The notes under the pieces were generated by a model. The model was not told the origin of the DNA. It searched no databases and saw only the letters and a program-made list of their open reading frames with translations. The translations under genes and the position numbers were made by a program. A stretch of 30,917 nucleotides of DNA from Acidobacteriota bacterium (GTDB lineage: Bacteria; Acidobacteriota; Vicinamibacteria; Vicinamibacterales; 2-12-FULL-66-21): the NCBI GenBank assembly GCA_013694635.1, contig JACDCA010000764.1, forward strand, positions 1 through 30,917. The letters run 5' to 3'. Positions within the stretch are counted from its first letter, which is position 1; each line of letters begins with the position of its first letter. Shown piece after piece: positions 1 to 8,864 of the stretch.

Positions 1-311
1 TCACGGCACACCCCGACATCAAGGCGGTGTTTGCCACCAACGACCAGATGGCGCTCGGCGCGGTGGAGGCGATCGCGGCGAGAAGGCCGCAGGGCGCGAT
101 TGCGATCATCGGTTTCGACGCCACCGCGGAAGCTGTCCAGGCCATCCTCGAAGGGCGGATGTCGGCCAGCGTGGCGCAGCGTCCTTTCGAGATGGGACGC
201 CGGAGTGTCGAAGCCGCTCTTGCCCTTCTCGACGGAAAGGCCGTGGACCCGCGGATCGACACCGGCACGGAACTGATCACCGCCGAAAACGCCGCGCGCT
301 TCAAGAAATGA
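1..311 (+). CDS. Periplasmic sugar-binding protein (RbsB-like), C-terminal part
   Basis: This is the last 102 codons of a gene that begins before the window; the frame is open from base 3. The visible protein has the signature of the C-terminal lobe of type-1 periplasmic sugar-binding proteins of CUT2 (ribose/inositol-type) ABC transporters. It contains FATNDQMALGA, then an IIGFD strand, then a segment about an ASVAQ strand and MG..SVEAAL helix, and ends with LITAENAARF. It would bind a monosaccharide or polyol in the periplasm. A LacI-type regulator shares this fold, but the ending is more typical of the transport proteins. Its TGA stop overlaps the next ATG (ATGA, 308-311), so the two genes are probably translated together. 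The ligand cannot be read from this fragment. Confidence 0.8.
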   Translation, partial: TAHPDIKAVFATNDQMALGAVEAIAARRPQGAIAIIGFDATAEAVQAILEGRMSASVAQRPFEMGRRSVEAALALLDGKAVDPRIDTGTELITAENAARFKK

Positions 312-1639
312 CGGCATTCACGGTCGCCGCCATCCTTTTCCTCGCCGCCGGTGCCCACCCGTCATCCCGGCTCGATCATCGTTTCATCCTGCCGGTGGGC
401 GGCGAGGCGGTCGCCTCCATCACCGCGGGATGCGACCGGTGTGACTGGGGCCTGGCGGGTCGCGAAGCGGTGGTCGTGCGCGTGACGGTCGACGGGGACT
501 ATTCACAACATCTCATTCTCGCCCGCGGTGCGTCACCGGCCTCGTATCGACTCATGCTGGGAAGGCTGGCCGCCGGACCGCACCGGCTGACACTGGAACG
601 CGACACCGAGCGATCGTCGAGAGATGCCGGAGCCATCAAGGTCCAGGCCCTCTCGGTGCATGCCTTTCGTGAAGGCACGCCGGAGCATGAATGGCTGTCT
701 CATGCGCCGTTTCTCTACGCGCGGCCCGGCACCGTCGAACGGTTCAGCGACCTCCCGGTGATGATGTGGGTCGAGCGCACGCCACCGCCCGCGGATGACT
801 TCCGATACACGGTCATCTTCACGCACGAGGACGGCGGTACGCCGACCGATCGGCTGATGGCGACGTGGGGCCGCACCACCGACATCGAGTTCGTCTACTC
901 GACGGGGCGCGCGCCTGACGGCGTGATCCGTGAGGAGATCCAGGGGAAGAATCACGAGATTCTTCCGTTTCGCGGCAGGCGTTTCGGCGCTCACCCGCTG
1001 CTCTGGGTCGCGACCGACAACAACATGGTCGCCGACAGCGGCCCCGAGACGATCAGGTTCGGACTCGCGCCGGAGCTCGTGTCTCTCGAGAACGTCTCGC
1101 GCGAAGCGGTGATGGACGCCAATCCCTGGACCTATTCGGTGATGTCGGCGGAGCTTCGCCGGGAGGGACGCCTTGACCCGGCCGCGAAGCCGGGGTCCGC
1201 GAAGGTGCCTGACTCGCGCCGTTTCGCCTATCTCGAAGGCTGCGGCGAGCTCGATCGCGCCACCGCCGCCTTTGACGTGGCAATCCGCGCAGGCGGCGGC
1301 GCAACCGAATGGCACGCCACGGATCGCGGGGACCCGCGCTTCCGCATTGCGCGCAGCGGGTGCTTCCGCGCCGCGGTGCCGCTGCCGCCGGGCACGACCG
1401 TGGGGATGATCACCGGGGTACGGATGCGCGCCTTCACGCGACCGCCGCGCGAGGATGAGCCGGCACTTCCACCTGGCACCGGTCGCGTCACGCTGCAGAG
1501 GCTGAACGGCGTCTTCATGCTGGACCAGCGGTATCGTCCCGGGACACCGCGGTTGCGCTGGGCGGGGACTATCGAGACGCGCGGCGAGGCGGAGGCTGTG
1601 CGGGTACCAGTTCCACCGTCCGCAGGCCGGACCCGCTGA
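308..1639 (+). CDS. Secreted protein of unknown function
   Basis: This 443-residue protein was not recognised as a known family. It starts with a short hydrophobic signal-like segment (about residues 1-16, ending near AAGAHP), so it is probably exported. The body looks beta-rich, with Trp/Tyr/Phe-rich strands such as VMMWVERTPPP and FLYARPG. A CDRCDW motif (C42, C45, W47) resembles the CxxCxW motif in both PHP-domain proteins of this window. The start ATG lies in the stop of the upstream binding protein, implying coupled translation and a link to sugar uptake. The 3' end overlaps the end of the convergent mannosidase gene by 71 bases, and the last 25 residues are low-complexity and Arg/Pro-rich, so the natural C-terminus may be extended. 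Function unknown. Confidence 0.75.
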   Translation: MTAFTVAAILFLAAGAHPSSRLDHRFILPVGGEAVASITAGCDRCDWGLAGREAVVVRVTVDGDYSQHLILARGASPASYRLMLGRLAAGPHRLTLERDTERSSRDAGAIKVQALSVHAFREGTPEHEWLSHAPFLYARPGTVERFSDLPVMMWVERTPPPADDFRYTVIFTHEDGGTPTDRLMATWGRTTDIEFVYSTGRAPDGVIREEIQGKNHEILPFRGRRFGAHPLLWVATDNNMVADSGPETIRFGLAPELVSLENVSREAVMDANPWTYSVMSAELRREGRLDPAAKPGSAKVPDSRRFAYLEGCGELDRATAAFDVAIRAGGGATEWHATDRGDPRFRIARSGCFRAAVPLPPGTTVGMITGVRMRAFTRPPREDEPALPPGTGRVTLQRLNGVFMLDQRYRPGTPRLRWAGTIETRGEAEAVRVPVPPSAGRTR

Positions 1640-4310
1640 TCTCGAGGGTGGCCGAGCCGTTCGATACCGTCAGCGGCCGCTGCGCCTCCTCGAGCAGATT
1701 CAGTTCATTCGCCTGGAGAATGCCGCCAGGAATGCGCAGCTCGCCGGACGCGCCGCTGACTGATGGGTTGAACAGCCGTACGGTAAGCGATTCGCGCACG
1801 TCCGTTTTTTTCAGCGCGCTGAGCACGACCCCACCCTCGCTTGCGGTGATCGACAGCATGTCCGCCCTGGGCGCGAGCCGCTGGCCTTTCGCGATCCCCC
1901 CGGTCTGACCCTCCGGCACGTCCGCGATCGCCATGCGAGCGGGGGCCAGGAACGCCGATGCGCCGGCGTAGAGCTCCACTGGCGCTGGTGCCTTCTCCAG
2001 CGGCTCGAACGCGAGGCTGAACGCGTGACTGCCTATGCATTGCGCACCGGGCGCTGCCAGCCCCGGGCCCGCGTGCCCGTGTGGGCGGGTGGCGAGGTCG
2101 TCGCGTGACAGATCGCCGACACACCGGAGCAGCGTTACCGCAATCTGCGCCGGTTCCTCCATCAGCACTTCGTACTCGGTCAGCCCCTGCACGTACACCG
2201 CGGCCCCGCCTACCGCGGCGCAGGCGACGAAGGACTGCATGGGAGCGGAGGTGACCGGCACTTCCGTGCGGATCTGCGCGGGGGCATCGCGCCGCGTGGG
2301 ACGCGCAATCACGCCAAACGCGGTGTCGGACACGGCTTCGGAGGGCTCCCGCAGCCCTGCCGGGAACGCGATCCGCAGGCGGTGGTCCCGAGCGCCATTC
2401 TCGATCCGTACGTCCCACTGCGCGCGCCGGGAGCCGGCGTCCAGCGTGATCTCGACGGTCACCGGTACGCCGATGACGTCGCTGGCGCGGCGGCGCCGGT
2501 CCGTCGTTGCCGCGGCCGGCAGCGGCAGCGTACCGGTGATACGCAGGCGGCCCCGCAACGGTCCGGCGTGGACCTCGGTCACCGACACCTGCTGGAGATC
2601 CGCGCTCTCGACGAGGCGATCGGTCGCTGGCGGCGAGTAGTTGTACTCGTCGCCCACATCCCCCTGGTCGATGAGCGCACCGCAGTGACCGTACGTTTTC
2701 CCGCTGCGCTTGTCGACGATCGTTGCCGTCCCGTCGTCGGCGACCGTGATGCGCAGGGTGTCGTTCTCCAGCGATCGTGCGGCGGTCGTGACGAGCGCCG
2801 CCGTCTGCAACCGTGACGGCGCGCCGATGTGGAGGTCGAGAGATGCATAGCCGCAGCCCGGCAGCTCGACCAGCGCGGCAAACCGGACACGCTTCGCATG
2901 AAGCGCCCAGGGCGTATCGAGCCTGCTCCTGATCCAGCTGATGACATCTGTTTCCTCGAGAATCTGCAGCGGCACACTGGTGCCGTCCGGCAGCGAGGCC
3001 GCCGTGATCGTCGAGCCTTCCGGATGAAAGACGACGGGCGCGTCGAGCGCCTCGGCGTCCATGTGACGATGGGGTTCGGCGTTGCCGAAGGGCAGATCGA
3101 CGGAGCCTTCGACCACGCCGACGCGCGGATGTCCGGACGTCTGGAAGAACACCGCGCGCACCCTGTCTGTGGCCGCGGGAGCGACGCGCCGCGCGAGCGA
3201 CACCGCCGCGCGCTCGATGAGGTCGTCCGCCACCTGCCCGGCCCTGGCAAAGCGTGACATGTTCTCGTCATGCACTTCGTCGATGCTGCAGCCGCAGATG
3301 CTGTCGTGCGGATGGTTCTGGAGCAACACCTTCCAGGCGTATTGAAGCGCTGCCGCGGGATAGCGGTCGCCGAGCATCCACGCCCAGGTGCTGAGCGGCT
3401 CCCCCCACCGCTCCAGGGCGTTCTGGACCCGCGCATTCGCCTGTTTCAGATATGTGCGCGCCGACAGCACCCCCGGCAGAAGCGGCGCGTATTGCTCACC
3501 GCCACGCAGCTCTCCCCGGATCACCTCGAGCGACGACGCGTCGCCGGCGGCGGCGGTCCGGACCGCGTGGACGTATGCAGGGAGTGTTGACTGGCGGATC
3601 GTGTGAGACCGCTGCCGCAGCGCTGTGACGAGTGCCGGAATCGTCTCCTGCGGCTCGACGTGATCGAGGCCGTTCATGAGCAGCACGACACCGTATTTCG
3701 TGCGCGACGCTTCGCGTTCGATCGCGGCTTCGGTGCGCTGTACCATCTGGTCGGGAACCAGCGCGACGCGCGTGGCGTTGCAGTAACCCTCGGGTGGCAG
3801 GTGCATCATCAGGACCCGTGAGCCGTCAGGCGCCTCCCACCAGTACTCCGCCCGCGGCCCGCCGAACCCGCGCCAGAGGATCGCGTTGTCGAGGCCGAAC
3901 TGCCGGAGGATCTGCGGCATCTGCCCCACGTGGCCGAACAGATCCGGCAGATAGCCGACCGGCATGGATTCACCGAAGGACCGCGCGACGGCGTGGCCGA
4001 GCGCGAGGTTCCGCACCAGCGATTCGCCGCTCACGAGAAACTCGTCGGGCATGACGTACCACGGGCCGACGAGCAGCCGACCCGACCGGACCAGCTCGCG
4101 AAGGTCCTCGGCCCGCTCGGGCCGGATCTCCAGGTAATCCTCGAGCACGATCGTCTGCCCGTCGAGATGGAAGTACGTATAGCCGCTGTCGGCGTGAAGC
4201 ATGTCGATGACACGGTCCACGAGGTCGACGAGGCGGAGCCGGAACTGTTCCCGCGTCAGATACCACTCGCGGTCCCAGTGCGTATGTGAAATGAGGTGGA
4301 CGTCGATCAT
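1569..4310 (-). CDS. GH38 alpha-mannosidase, cytoplasmic
   Basis: A 913-residue retaining alpha-mannosidase of glycoside hydrolase family 38, of the bacterial MngB-like size (about 850-900). Near the N-terminus is the zinc motif HTHWDREWY (H11 and D13 as ligands). It is followed by LPDLFGHVGQMPQ, in which D123 is the expected nucleophile, and by the NHPHDSICGCS motif of the barrel. C-terminal beta domains follow. No signal peptide is visible, so it should act in the cytoplasm on an imported mannoside. The open frame extends further upstream, but the chosen ATG sits in an ATGA overlap with the permease stop, and the GH38 domain begins immediately after it. As the last gene of the four-gene transporter operon, it probably hydrolyses the transported substrate. 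Whether the substrate is a manno-oligosaccharide or mannosylglycerate-like is not visible. Confidence 0.93.
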   Translation of the reverse strand: MIDVHLISHTHWDREWYLTREQFRLRLVDLVDRVIDMLHADSGYTYFHLDGQTIVLEDYLEIRPERAEDLRELVRSGRLLVGPWYVMPDEFLVSGESLVRNLALGHAVARSFGESMPVGYLPDLFGHVGQMPQILRQFGLDNAILWRGFGGPRAEYWWEAPDGSRVLMMHLPPEGYCNATRVALVPDQMVQRTEAAIEREASRTKYGVVLLMNGLDHVEPQETIPALVTALRQRSHTIRQSTLPAYVHAVRTAAAGDASSLEVIRGELRGGEQYAPLLPGVLSARTYLKQANARVQNALERWGEPLSTWAWMLGDRYPAAALQYAWKVLLQNHPHDSICGCSIDEVHDENMSRFARAGQVADDLIERAAVSLARRVAPAATDRVRAVFFQTSGHPRVGVVEGSVDLPFGNAEPHRHMDAEALDAPVVFHPEGSTITAASLPDGTSVPLQILEETDVISWIRSRLDTPWALHAKRVRFAALVELPGCGYASLDLHIGAPSRLQTAALVTTAARSLENDTLRITVADDGTATIVDKRSGKTYGHCGALIDQGDVGDEYNYSPPATDRLVESADLQQVSVTEVHAGPLRGRLRITGTLPLPAAATTDRRRRASDVIGVPVTVEITLDAGSRRAQWDVRIENGARDHRLRIAFPAGLREPSEAVSDTAFGVIARPTRRDAPAQIRTEVPVTSAPMQSFVACAAVGGAAVYVQGLTEYEVLMEEPAQIAVTLLRCVGDLSRDDLATRPHGHAGPGLAAPGAQCIGSHAFSLAFEPLEKAPAPVELYAGASAFLAPARMAIADVPEGQTGGIAKGQRLAPRADMLSITASEGGVVLSALKKTDVRESLTVRLFNPSVSGASGELRIPGGILQANELNLLEEAQRPLTVSNGSATLEISGSGLRTVELVPAQPPPRRASR

Positions 4311-5143
4311 CCTTTTACCGCCCCGGCCGTGAGGCCGGCGATGAAATACCGCTGCAGCAGAACGAACGCCGCCACCACCGGCAGCAGCCCGACAATGCTC
4401 GCCGCGGCAACAATATGCCATTCCGTCTCGTACGCCCCCTGGAGGCTGAAGAGACCGACCGGCACCGTGAAGCGTTCCTGGGCGTCCAGCAGCACGAGCG
4501 CCAGCGAGAATTCGGCCCAGTACGACGCGAGATTGAAGATCGCGGCAGCGGCGAGGCCGGGGCCGGCCAGCGGCAGTGCAATCGCCCGAAACGTGAGCCA
4601 GCGTCCCGCGCCGTCCACGCGTGCGGCGTCGAAGAGCGCCGGAGGGAGTGCGTCGAAGAACGATTTCATCAGCCAGATCGTGAGCGGCACCTGCAGGGAC
4701 GCATAGACGAGGACCAGTCCCGCATGGGTGTCGACGAGGCCGAGGCGCTGCATCAGGCCGTAGATAGGCACCAGCAATACGACCGGCGACAGCATCTGCA
4801 TCCCGAGCAGGGCGCCGAGGATCGGTCCGCGGGCGCGAAATCGCTCGCGTGAGAGCACGAACGCCGCCGGCAGCGAGACGGCAAGCGTGAGCAGCGTCGA
4901 CAGACCCGCAACCTTGAAACTGTTCCACAGGTACCACGGCACCTGCGTCCGCAGGAGTGCAAAGACGTAGTTGGCCGTCGTCGGATCGTCAGGAATCAGC
5001 CGTGGCGGGTACTGGTAAACGGCCGACTTCTCCTTGAACGACAGCGACAGGAGCCACAACTGCGGCACGAGAAACACGAGCGTGATCGCGACCAGCGCGG
5101 CGACGTACGGCCAGCGCGATCCATACCGCGCGCTGCCGCTCAC
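4307..5143 (-). CDS. ABC sugar permease, MalG type
   Basis: A 278-residue inner-membrane permease of the CUT1 carbohydrate ABC family. It has a first hydrophobic helix at about residues 12-32, a further five or so membrane segments, and the cytoplasmic EAA loop at about 168-192 (FDAARVDGAG followed by IALPL), which docks the ATPase. The length matches MalG proteins (270-290). The start is a GTG in a GTGA overlap with the preceding fusion gene; an open frame runs further upstream but its product has no membrane character. It should pair with the MalF-like half of the upstream fusion. No ATPase gene is nearby, so it probably uses a shared MsmX/MalK-type ATPase encoded elsewhere. Confidence 0.92.
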   Translation of the reverse strand: MSGSARYGSRWPYVAALVAITLVFLVPQLWLLSLSFKEKSAVYQYPPRLIPDDPTTANYVFALLRTQVPWYLWNSFKVAGLSTLLTLAVSLPAAFVLSRERFRARGPILGALLGMQMLSPVVLLVPIYGLMQRLGLVDTHAGLVLVYASLQVPLTIWLMKSFFDALPPALFDAARVDGAGRWLTFRAIALPLAGPGLAAAAIFNLASYWAEFSLALVLLDAQERFTVPVGLFSLQGAYETEWHIVAAASIVGLLPVVAAFVLLQRYFIAGLTAGAVKG

Positions 5144-7446
5144 GCGGTCACCCGCGCGGGTCGTGCCGGGCGCCCGGCGGCGAGCCGCGTCGCGAACCAG
5201 ATCAGCGGCACGTTGAACGCCAGCATGACCACGGCCGTCGCGGCCGCCATTCCGGCATCGAGGTCGTAGAAGGCGAGCCGGTACATGAACAGCGATGCGA
5301 CCTCGGTCTGCCGTGCGGGGCCGCCGCCGGTGAGCGGCAGAATCAGATCGAAGGTATTGAAGGTGTAGAGCGTCACGAGCACGGCGTTGAGCGCGATCAC
5401 CGGCGCAACTGCGGGCAGCACGACCACGCGCAGCCGCTGCGACATCGAGGCCCCCTCGAGATCGGCGGCTTCGTGCAGCTCGCGGGGAATCCGCTGGAGT
5501 CCCGCGTACTGCAGCACCATGCTGAATGCACACCCGCGCCACGTGTTCGCGATGATGAGCGAGACGACAGCGAACGACCCGGTCGAGAGCAGAGGCAACG
5601 GGCCGACGCCGAGCGCCGTGAACCAGTAGTTCACGAGCCCGGAGCGATTCTCCATCAGCAGAATCTTCCAGAGCACGCCGACGAGGACGCCCGGGACCAC
5701 CCATGCGCTGACGACGGCCACGCGGGCCGCAAGACCGCCCGGCACGCGCCTTCGCCTCGCGCCGTCCATCAGGTAGGCCATGCCGAAGCCGAGACCCAGT
5801 TGCAGCACGACGCTGGCCACGACGAAGAGGCACGTGATCCCCATCATCGGCCAGAAGTGCGGATCGCGGAAAAGCTCCGTGAACGACTCGAGGGTATAGC
5901 CCGCGCCGCGCTGCCCTGTGGTCGCGCGGGTGAACGCCAGCCGGATCAGCTCGAAGATCGGATAGAGCACGAAGAGCCCGGCGAGCGCCGCCGCGGGCGC
6001 GAGCCAGGCGCGGGGCATGGGGCCTCGACCTGGGAACAACACCCAGGCAATCAGACCCGCGGCGAGCACGATGGGCACCCAGGCGAGGAGGTCGAGTCCA
6101 GCGCGGCGTGCCGGCGCGGCGTTTCGCCGCTCCCACGCCTGCAGCACGTTGGCATACGCCGCGTCTACCGCGGCTTCGGGGGTGCGATCACCCGATATCG
6201 CGTAGCCAATGGCCAGCTGCAACTCCGTCGAGATCGCCGGATACATCGGGACGGCCGGACGAGCCTGGCCGCTCGCGACGATTTCGCCGAACCGCGCGTA
6301 CCACCCTTCCCGGAATGTCGGGAACTGCTGATAGACGCTTCGGCGTACCGGCAGGTGCCCCGTTGCTTCGCTGATGCGTGCGGCATTGGCCGGAGCCTCG
6401 ACGCGCCGAATCAACTCGACAGCCGCGCGGCGCCGTTCCGGATCCGTCGCAAACACCACCCAGATCCAGCCACCGGTTCCGGTCGATGAGGTCGCGGGAT
6501 CGCGCTGCGGAATCGGGGCGACGTCCCACTTCGCGAACTCCTCTGCGCTGAGATTGGCCTTCAGGTCCGCCAGTTGCCAGTTGCCGCCGAGGAACATCGC
6601 CACGTCGCCGGCGGCGGCAGCGGACGTCAGCTGCTGGTAGTCCATTGACGCAAGCACCGATCGTGGTGACGCGCCGGTGCGGATCGTGTCGCGCAGGAAG
6701 GCGAGCACGTTGACCATGCGCTGGCGGTCTGCCCCTTCGCCGAACACCGGCCGCCCCGCGCCGTCCACGAGCGTCCCCCCCTGCGCCCAGAACATCGCGA
6801 GATGATCGAAGACCGTCGCCTCCCAACGGCCCGCGTTGTAGAGATAGCCGGCGATATTCTGCTCGCGCGAGATCCGCGGCGCGATCTCCAGCAGTTCCGC
6901 CCACGAACGCGGCGCCCGTGGAACAAGATCCTTGCGGTAATACAGCACGCGACAGTCGGTTTCGTGCCACAGGCCGTAGACGTGGCCCGCCGGATCAGAC
7001 AGGGTCGAGATCGTAAACGGAAGGAAGTCCTGACGGTCCTCCGCCGGCCAGTAGTCGTCGAGCGGCTGCACTGCGCCGCTGTCGAGAAAGAGCGGAAGCC
7101 AGAAGCTGTCGATCGACGCGACGTCGGGCAGTCGGCCGGCGGACGCGGCGAGCAGCAGCTTGGCCTTGTGCTGCTCGAGCGCAGGCATCACCGAGACGCG
7201 CAGGTTGACGTCGGGCGTCGCGCGCGCCCAGTCCGAGAACACATCCGTGAAGACCTGCGCGATCGCCGGCCGGGAGGCGAGATGCGAGTAATCCTGCTGG
7301 GCCCACACGGTCAGCGTCGTCCGCGCTTCGGGATTTCCCACGCGGATGGGCGTGACGAGAGGCGGCTGTGCGGAAGCGCTCCGCGCGAGTCCGCACAGCA
7401 GCAGCGCGATCGGGAAGACGATCCGAAGGTGGCGGAGCACGCTCAC
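5140..7446 (-). CDS. Sugar-binding protein fused to MalF-type ABC permease
   Basis: A 768-residue fusion. Residues 1-26 form a signal sequence (hydrophobic IVFPIALLLCGLA, then SASA). Residues about 30-445 are a CUT1 extracellular solute-binding domain, with LTVWAQQDY near its start and GDVAMFLGGNW later. After a short Arg/Ala linker comes an extra membrane helix (about 454-471), and then a complete MalF-like permease from about 480. The permease EAA loop lies at about 656-674 (ELHEAADLEGAS). The binding domain would therefore be tethered to the periplasmic face of the transporter. The start is a GTG in a GTGA overlap with the PHP gene; it gives a proper signal peptide, unlike the upstream-extended frame, which is Arg-rich. 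No stop or frameshift is seen between the two halves. The MalG partner follows immediately. Confidence 0.93.
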   Translation of the reverse strand: MSVLRHLRIVFPIALLLCGLARSASAQPPLVTPIRVGNPEARTTLTVWAQQDYSHLASRPAIAQVFTDVFSDWARATPDVNLRVSVMPALEQHKAKLLLAASAGRLPDVASIDSFWLPLFLDSGAVQPLDDYWPAEDRQDFLPFTISTLSDPAGHVYGLWHETDCRVLYYRKDLVPRAPRSWAELLEIAPRISREQNIAGYLYNAGRWEATVFDHLAMFWAQGGTLVDGAGRPVFGEGADRQRMVNVLAFLRDTIRTGASPRSVLASMDYQQLTSAAAAGDVAMFLGGNWQLADLKANLSAEEFAKWDVAPIPQRDPATSSTGTGGWIWVVFATDPERRRAAVELIRRVEAPANAARISEATGHLPVRRSVYQQFPTFREGWYARFGEIVASGQARPAVPMYPAISTELQLAIGYAISGDRTPEAAVDAAYANVLQAWERRNAAPARRAGLDLLAWVPIVLAAGLIAWVLFPGRGPMPRAWLAPAAALAGLFVLYPIFELIRLAFTRATTGQRGAGYTLESFTELFRDPHFWPMMGITCLFVVASVVLQLGLGFGMAYLMDGARRRRVPGGLAARVAVVSAWVVPGVLVGVLWKILLMENRSGLVNYWFTALGVGPLPLLSTGSFAVVSLIIANTWRGCAFSMVLQYAGLQRIPRELHEAADLEGASMSQRLRVVVLPAVAPVIALNAVLVTLYTFNTFDLILPLTGGGPARQTEVASLFMYRLAFYDLDAGMAAATAVVMLAFNVPLIWFATRLAAGRPARPARVTA

Positions 7447-8840
7447 TTGACGGTCACGTAAACCGGGTTCGTGAGCGCCACGATCGTCGTGCCGCTCCGC
7501 ACGGCCACGCGAAGATATCCGTTTCCGCCGGCGCGGCGGACACGAACGGTTCCGTCTGCCGCCGGATGAGTCGTGGCGCTGTCTCCGTTCCACGAGAGCT
7601 CCACCGTGCAGCTCGCCGGGCACGCTCCGAGGCCGGGACTCGTGAAAGCGGGGATCGAAACGTGGACGTCGAGCTCCGCACCAGGCGAAATCTCGAGCGT
7701 CTCGCCGGTTCCGGCTGTACGTCCGGCGGACGTCACGGTCACCACCGGCGGTGGGGACGCGGGATCACGCATCATGACGACCGCGCCCGCGGCCACGGCA
7801 TCGAGGATCGCCGGTTCCGTCAAGGCCTCGGCGAATACGCGCACGCTGCCGGCGCCGATGTACCCAGGCGCGCGGTGCCAGTCGCTCGAGGCCACGCCGG
7901 TGACCCGCCTGCCTTTCGCGAGCAGCTTGTCCCATATGGCGATCGCCCCTGGCTGCGGCCCGAGGCCGCCGTTCCAGACTTCGATCGCATCGACGCGTTC
8001 CGGTGTGGGCTGCTTCCAGTCACACGCGTCGCAGTCGGCCACCGGGTGATTGATCGAGAACAGCGCACCGCGTGCATGGGCCGCGGCCGCAACGTCGATC
8101 ATGCGCGTGTCGTTTGCAGCCATCCGGAAGTCGAGCCAGTCGCCCGGTTTCAAGCCCCACACGTTCGCATGTCCGCCGGGCGTCGTAATCTCTTCTCCAA
8201 CGATGTGCAGCGGCTTGCGGTCAGGGTCCGGCGGGCGGGCAACAGCGTGTGTGGTGTTGTTGTGATCCGTGATGGCCACGAAGTCGAGGCCGGAGGCGCG
8301 CGCCATCTCCAGCACCTGCGCCGGCTCGAAGCTGCCGTCGCTGTGGACGGTGTGCAGGTGAAGGTCACCCGCGTACCAGCGTCGCACGGTGGTTGCGCCG
8401 GTCCCCGTCGTGATCCGAAGCGTGACGTCGATCCCCTGCGCCGCCACCTTGTACAGTCCGAGGATGACGTGCCAGCGTCCGGCCGGGAGTGGCCCCGCGC
8501 GATATCCCGGAGAGGCCGTCCCGGGCGTGAGCACGATCTCCGTGCGTGCGCCGCCGCTCCAGCCGCGCAACGCGCGCGATCCAAAATCGATCGAACCCGG
8601 CTCCATGAGCCCGAGGTCCACGGCGTTTGCGCCCCCCGCCTTGTCGTATGCCTGCTCGATCCTGACGGAGGTGGCATGGGCAGGAACATCGAACGGCACG
8701 TATTGGTAGCGCCCCGAACGGCGATCCTCAGGTGTGTAGCGGCGCGTGATCTCGATCGTTTCGCCGGGCGGGGCCCCTGCACCGGCCTCCAGACCGGAAC
8801 AGAACAGGACCATCAGGAGCACCTGGAGCGCGCGTGACAT
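7443..8840 (-). CDS. Secreted PHP-domain metal-dependent phosphoesterase/hydrolase (paralog 1)
   Basis: A 465-residue exported protein: signal peptide (about residues 1-23), an N-terminal beta-rich domain (about 27-150), a central PHP domain, and a C-terminal beta-sandwich-like tail. The PHP motifs are clear: GDLHLHTVHSDG with H161, H163 and H166 as metal ligands, AITDHN (D192, H193), GEEITT, and INHP at 264-267. C270 and C273 with W275 form a CxxCxW motif just after INHP. PHP domains hydrolyse phosphate esters using a multi-metal centre, but the substrate of secreted members such as this is unknown. It is the first gene of the operon encoding the mannoside transporter and GH38 enzyme, so a role in processing a phosphorylated or decorated glycan is possible. 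It shares architecture with the protein at 15565-17040. Confidence 0.88.
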   Translation of the reverse strand: MSRALQVLLMVLFCSGLEAGAGAPPGETIEITRRYTPEDRRSGRYQYVPFDVPAHATSVRIEQAYDKAGGANAVDLGLMEPGSIDFGSRALRGWSGGARTEIVLTPGTASPGYRAGPLPAGRWHVILGLYKVAAQGIDVTLRITTGTGATTVRRWYAGDLHLHTVHSDGSFEPAQVLEMARASGLDFVAITDHNNTTHAVARPPDPDRKPLHIVGEEITTPGGHANVWGLKPGDWLDFRMAANDTRMIDVAAAAHARGALFSINHPVADCDACDWKQPTPERVDAIEVWNGGLGPQPGAIAIWDKLLAKGRRVTGVASSDWHRAPGYIGAGSVRVFAEALTEPAILDAVAAGAVVMMRDPASPPPVVTVTSAGRTAGTGETLEISPGAELDVHVSIPAFTSPGLGACPASCTVELSWNGDSATTHPAADGTVRVRRAGGNGYLRVAVRSGTTIVALTNPVYVTVK

Positions 8841-8850
8841 GCGGGCGGCA

Positions 8851-8858
8851 ATTATAAT
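8851..8858. promoter_or_regulatory. Palindromic -10 element serving both divergent genes
   Basis: ATTATAAT is its own reverse complement, so a perfect TATAAT reads on plus (8853-8858) and on minus (8856-8851). On plus the expected start of transcription, 6-7 bases downstream, falls at about 8864-8865, exactly on the ATG of the DUF2090 gene (8865). On minus it falls at about 8844, only about 4 bases before the PHP gene ATG (8840). Both transcripts would have almost no leader. No convincing -35 box is seen at the right spacing on plus. Confidence 0.55.
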
Positions 8859-8864
8859 CGGCGA

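Noticed and set aside
4310..4937. N-terminal extension of the GH38 frame over the MalG gene
   Set aside because: The extension is Arg/Gly-rich out-of-frame MalG sequence; the GH38 domain starts at the ATG at 4310, in an ATGA overlap.
5473..6489. 338-codon open frame on plus, opposite the permease fusion
   Set aside because: Antisense composition (Arg/His/Glu-rich, no hydrophobic core) and no start signal.
7368..8837. 489-codon open frame on plus, opposite the first PHP gene
   Set aside because: Shadow frame; the minus strand carries intact PHP metal motifs and a signal peptide.
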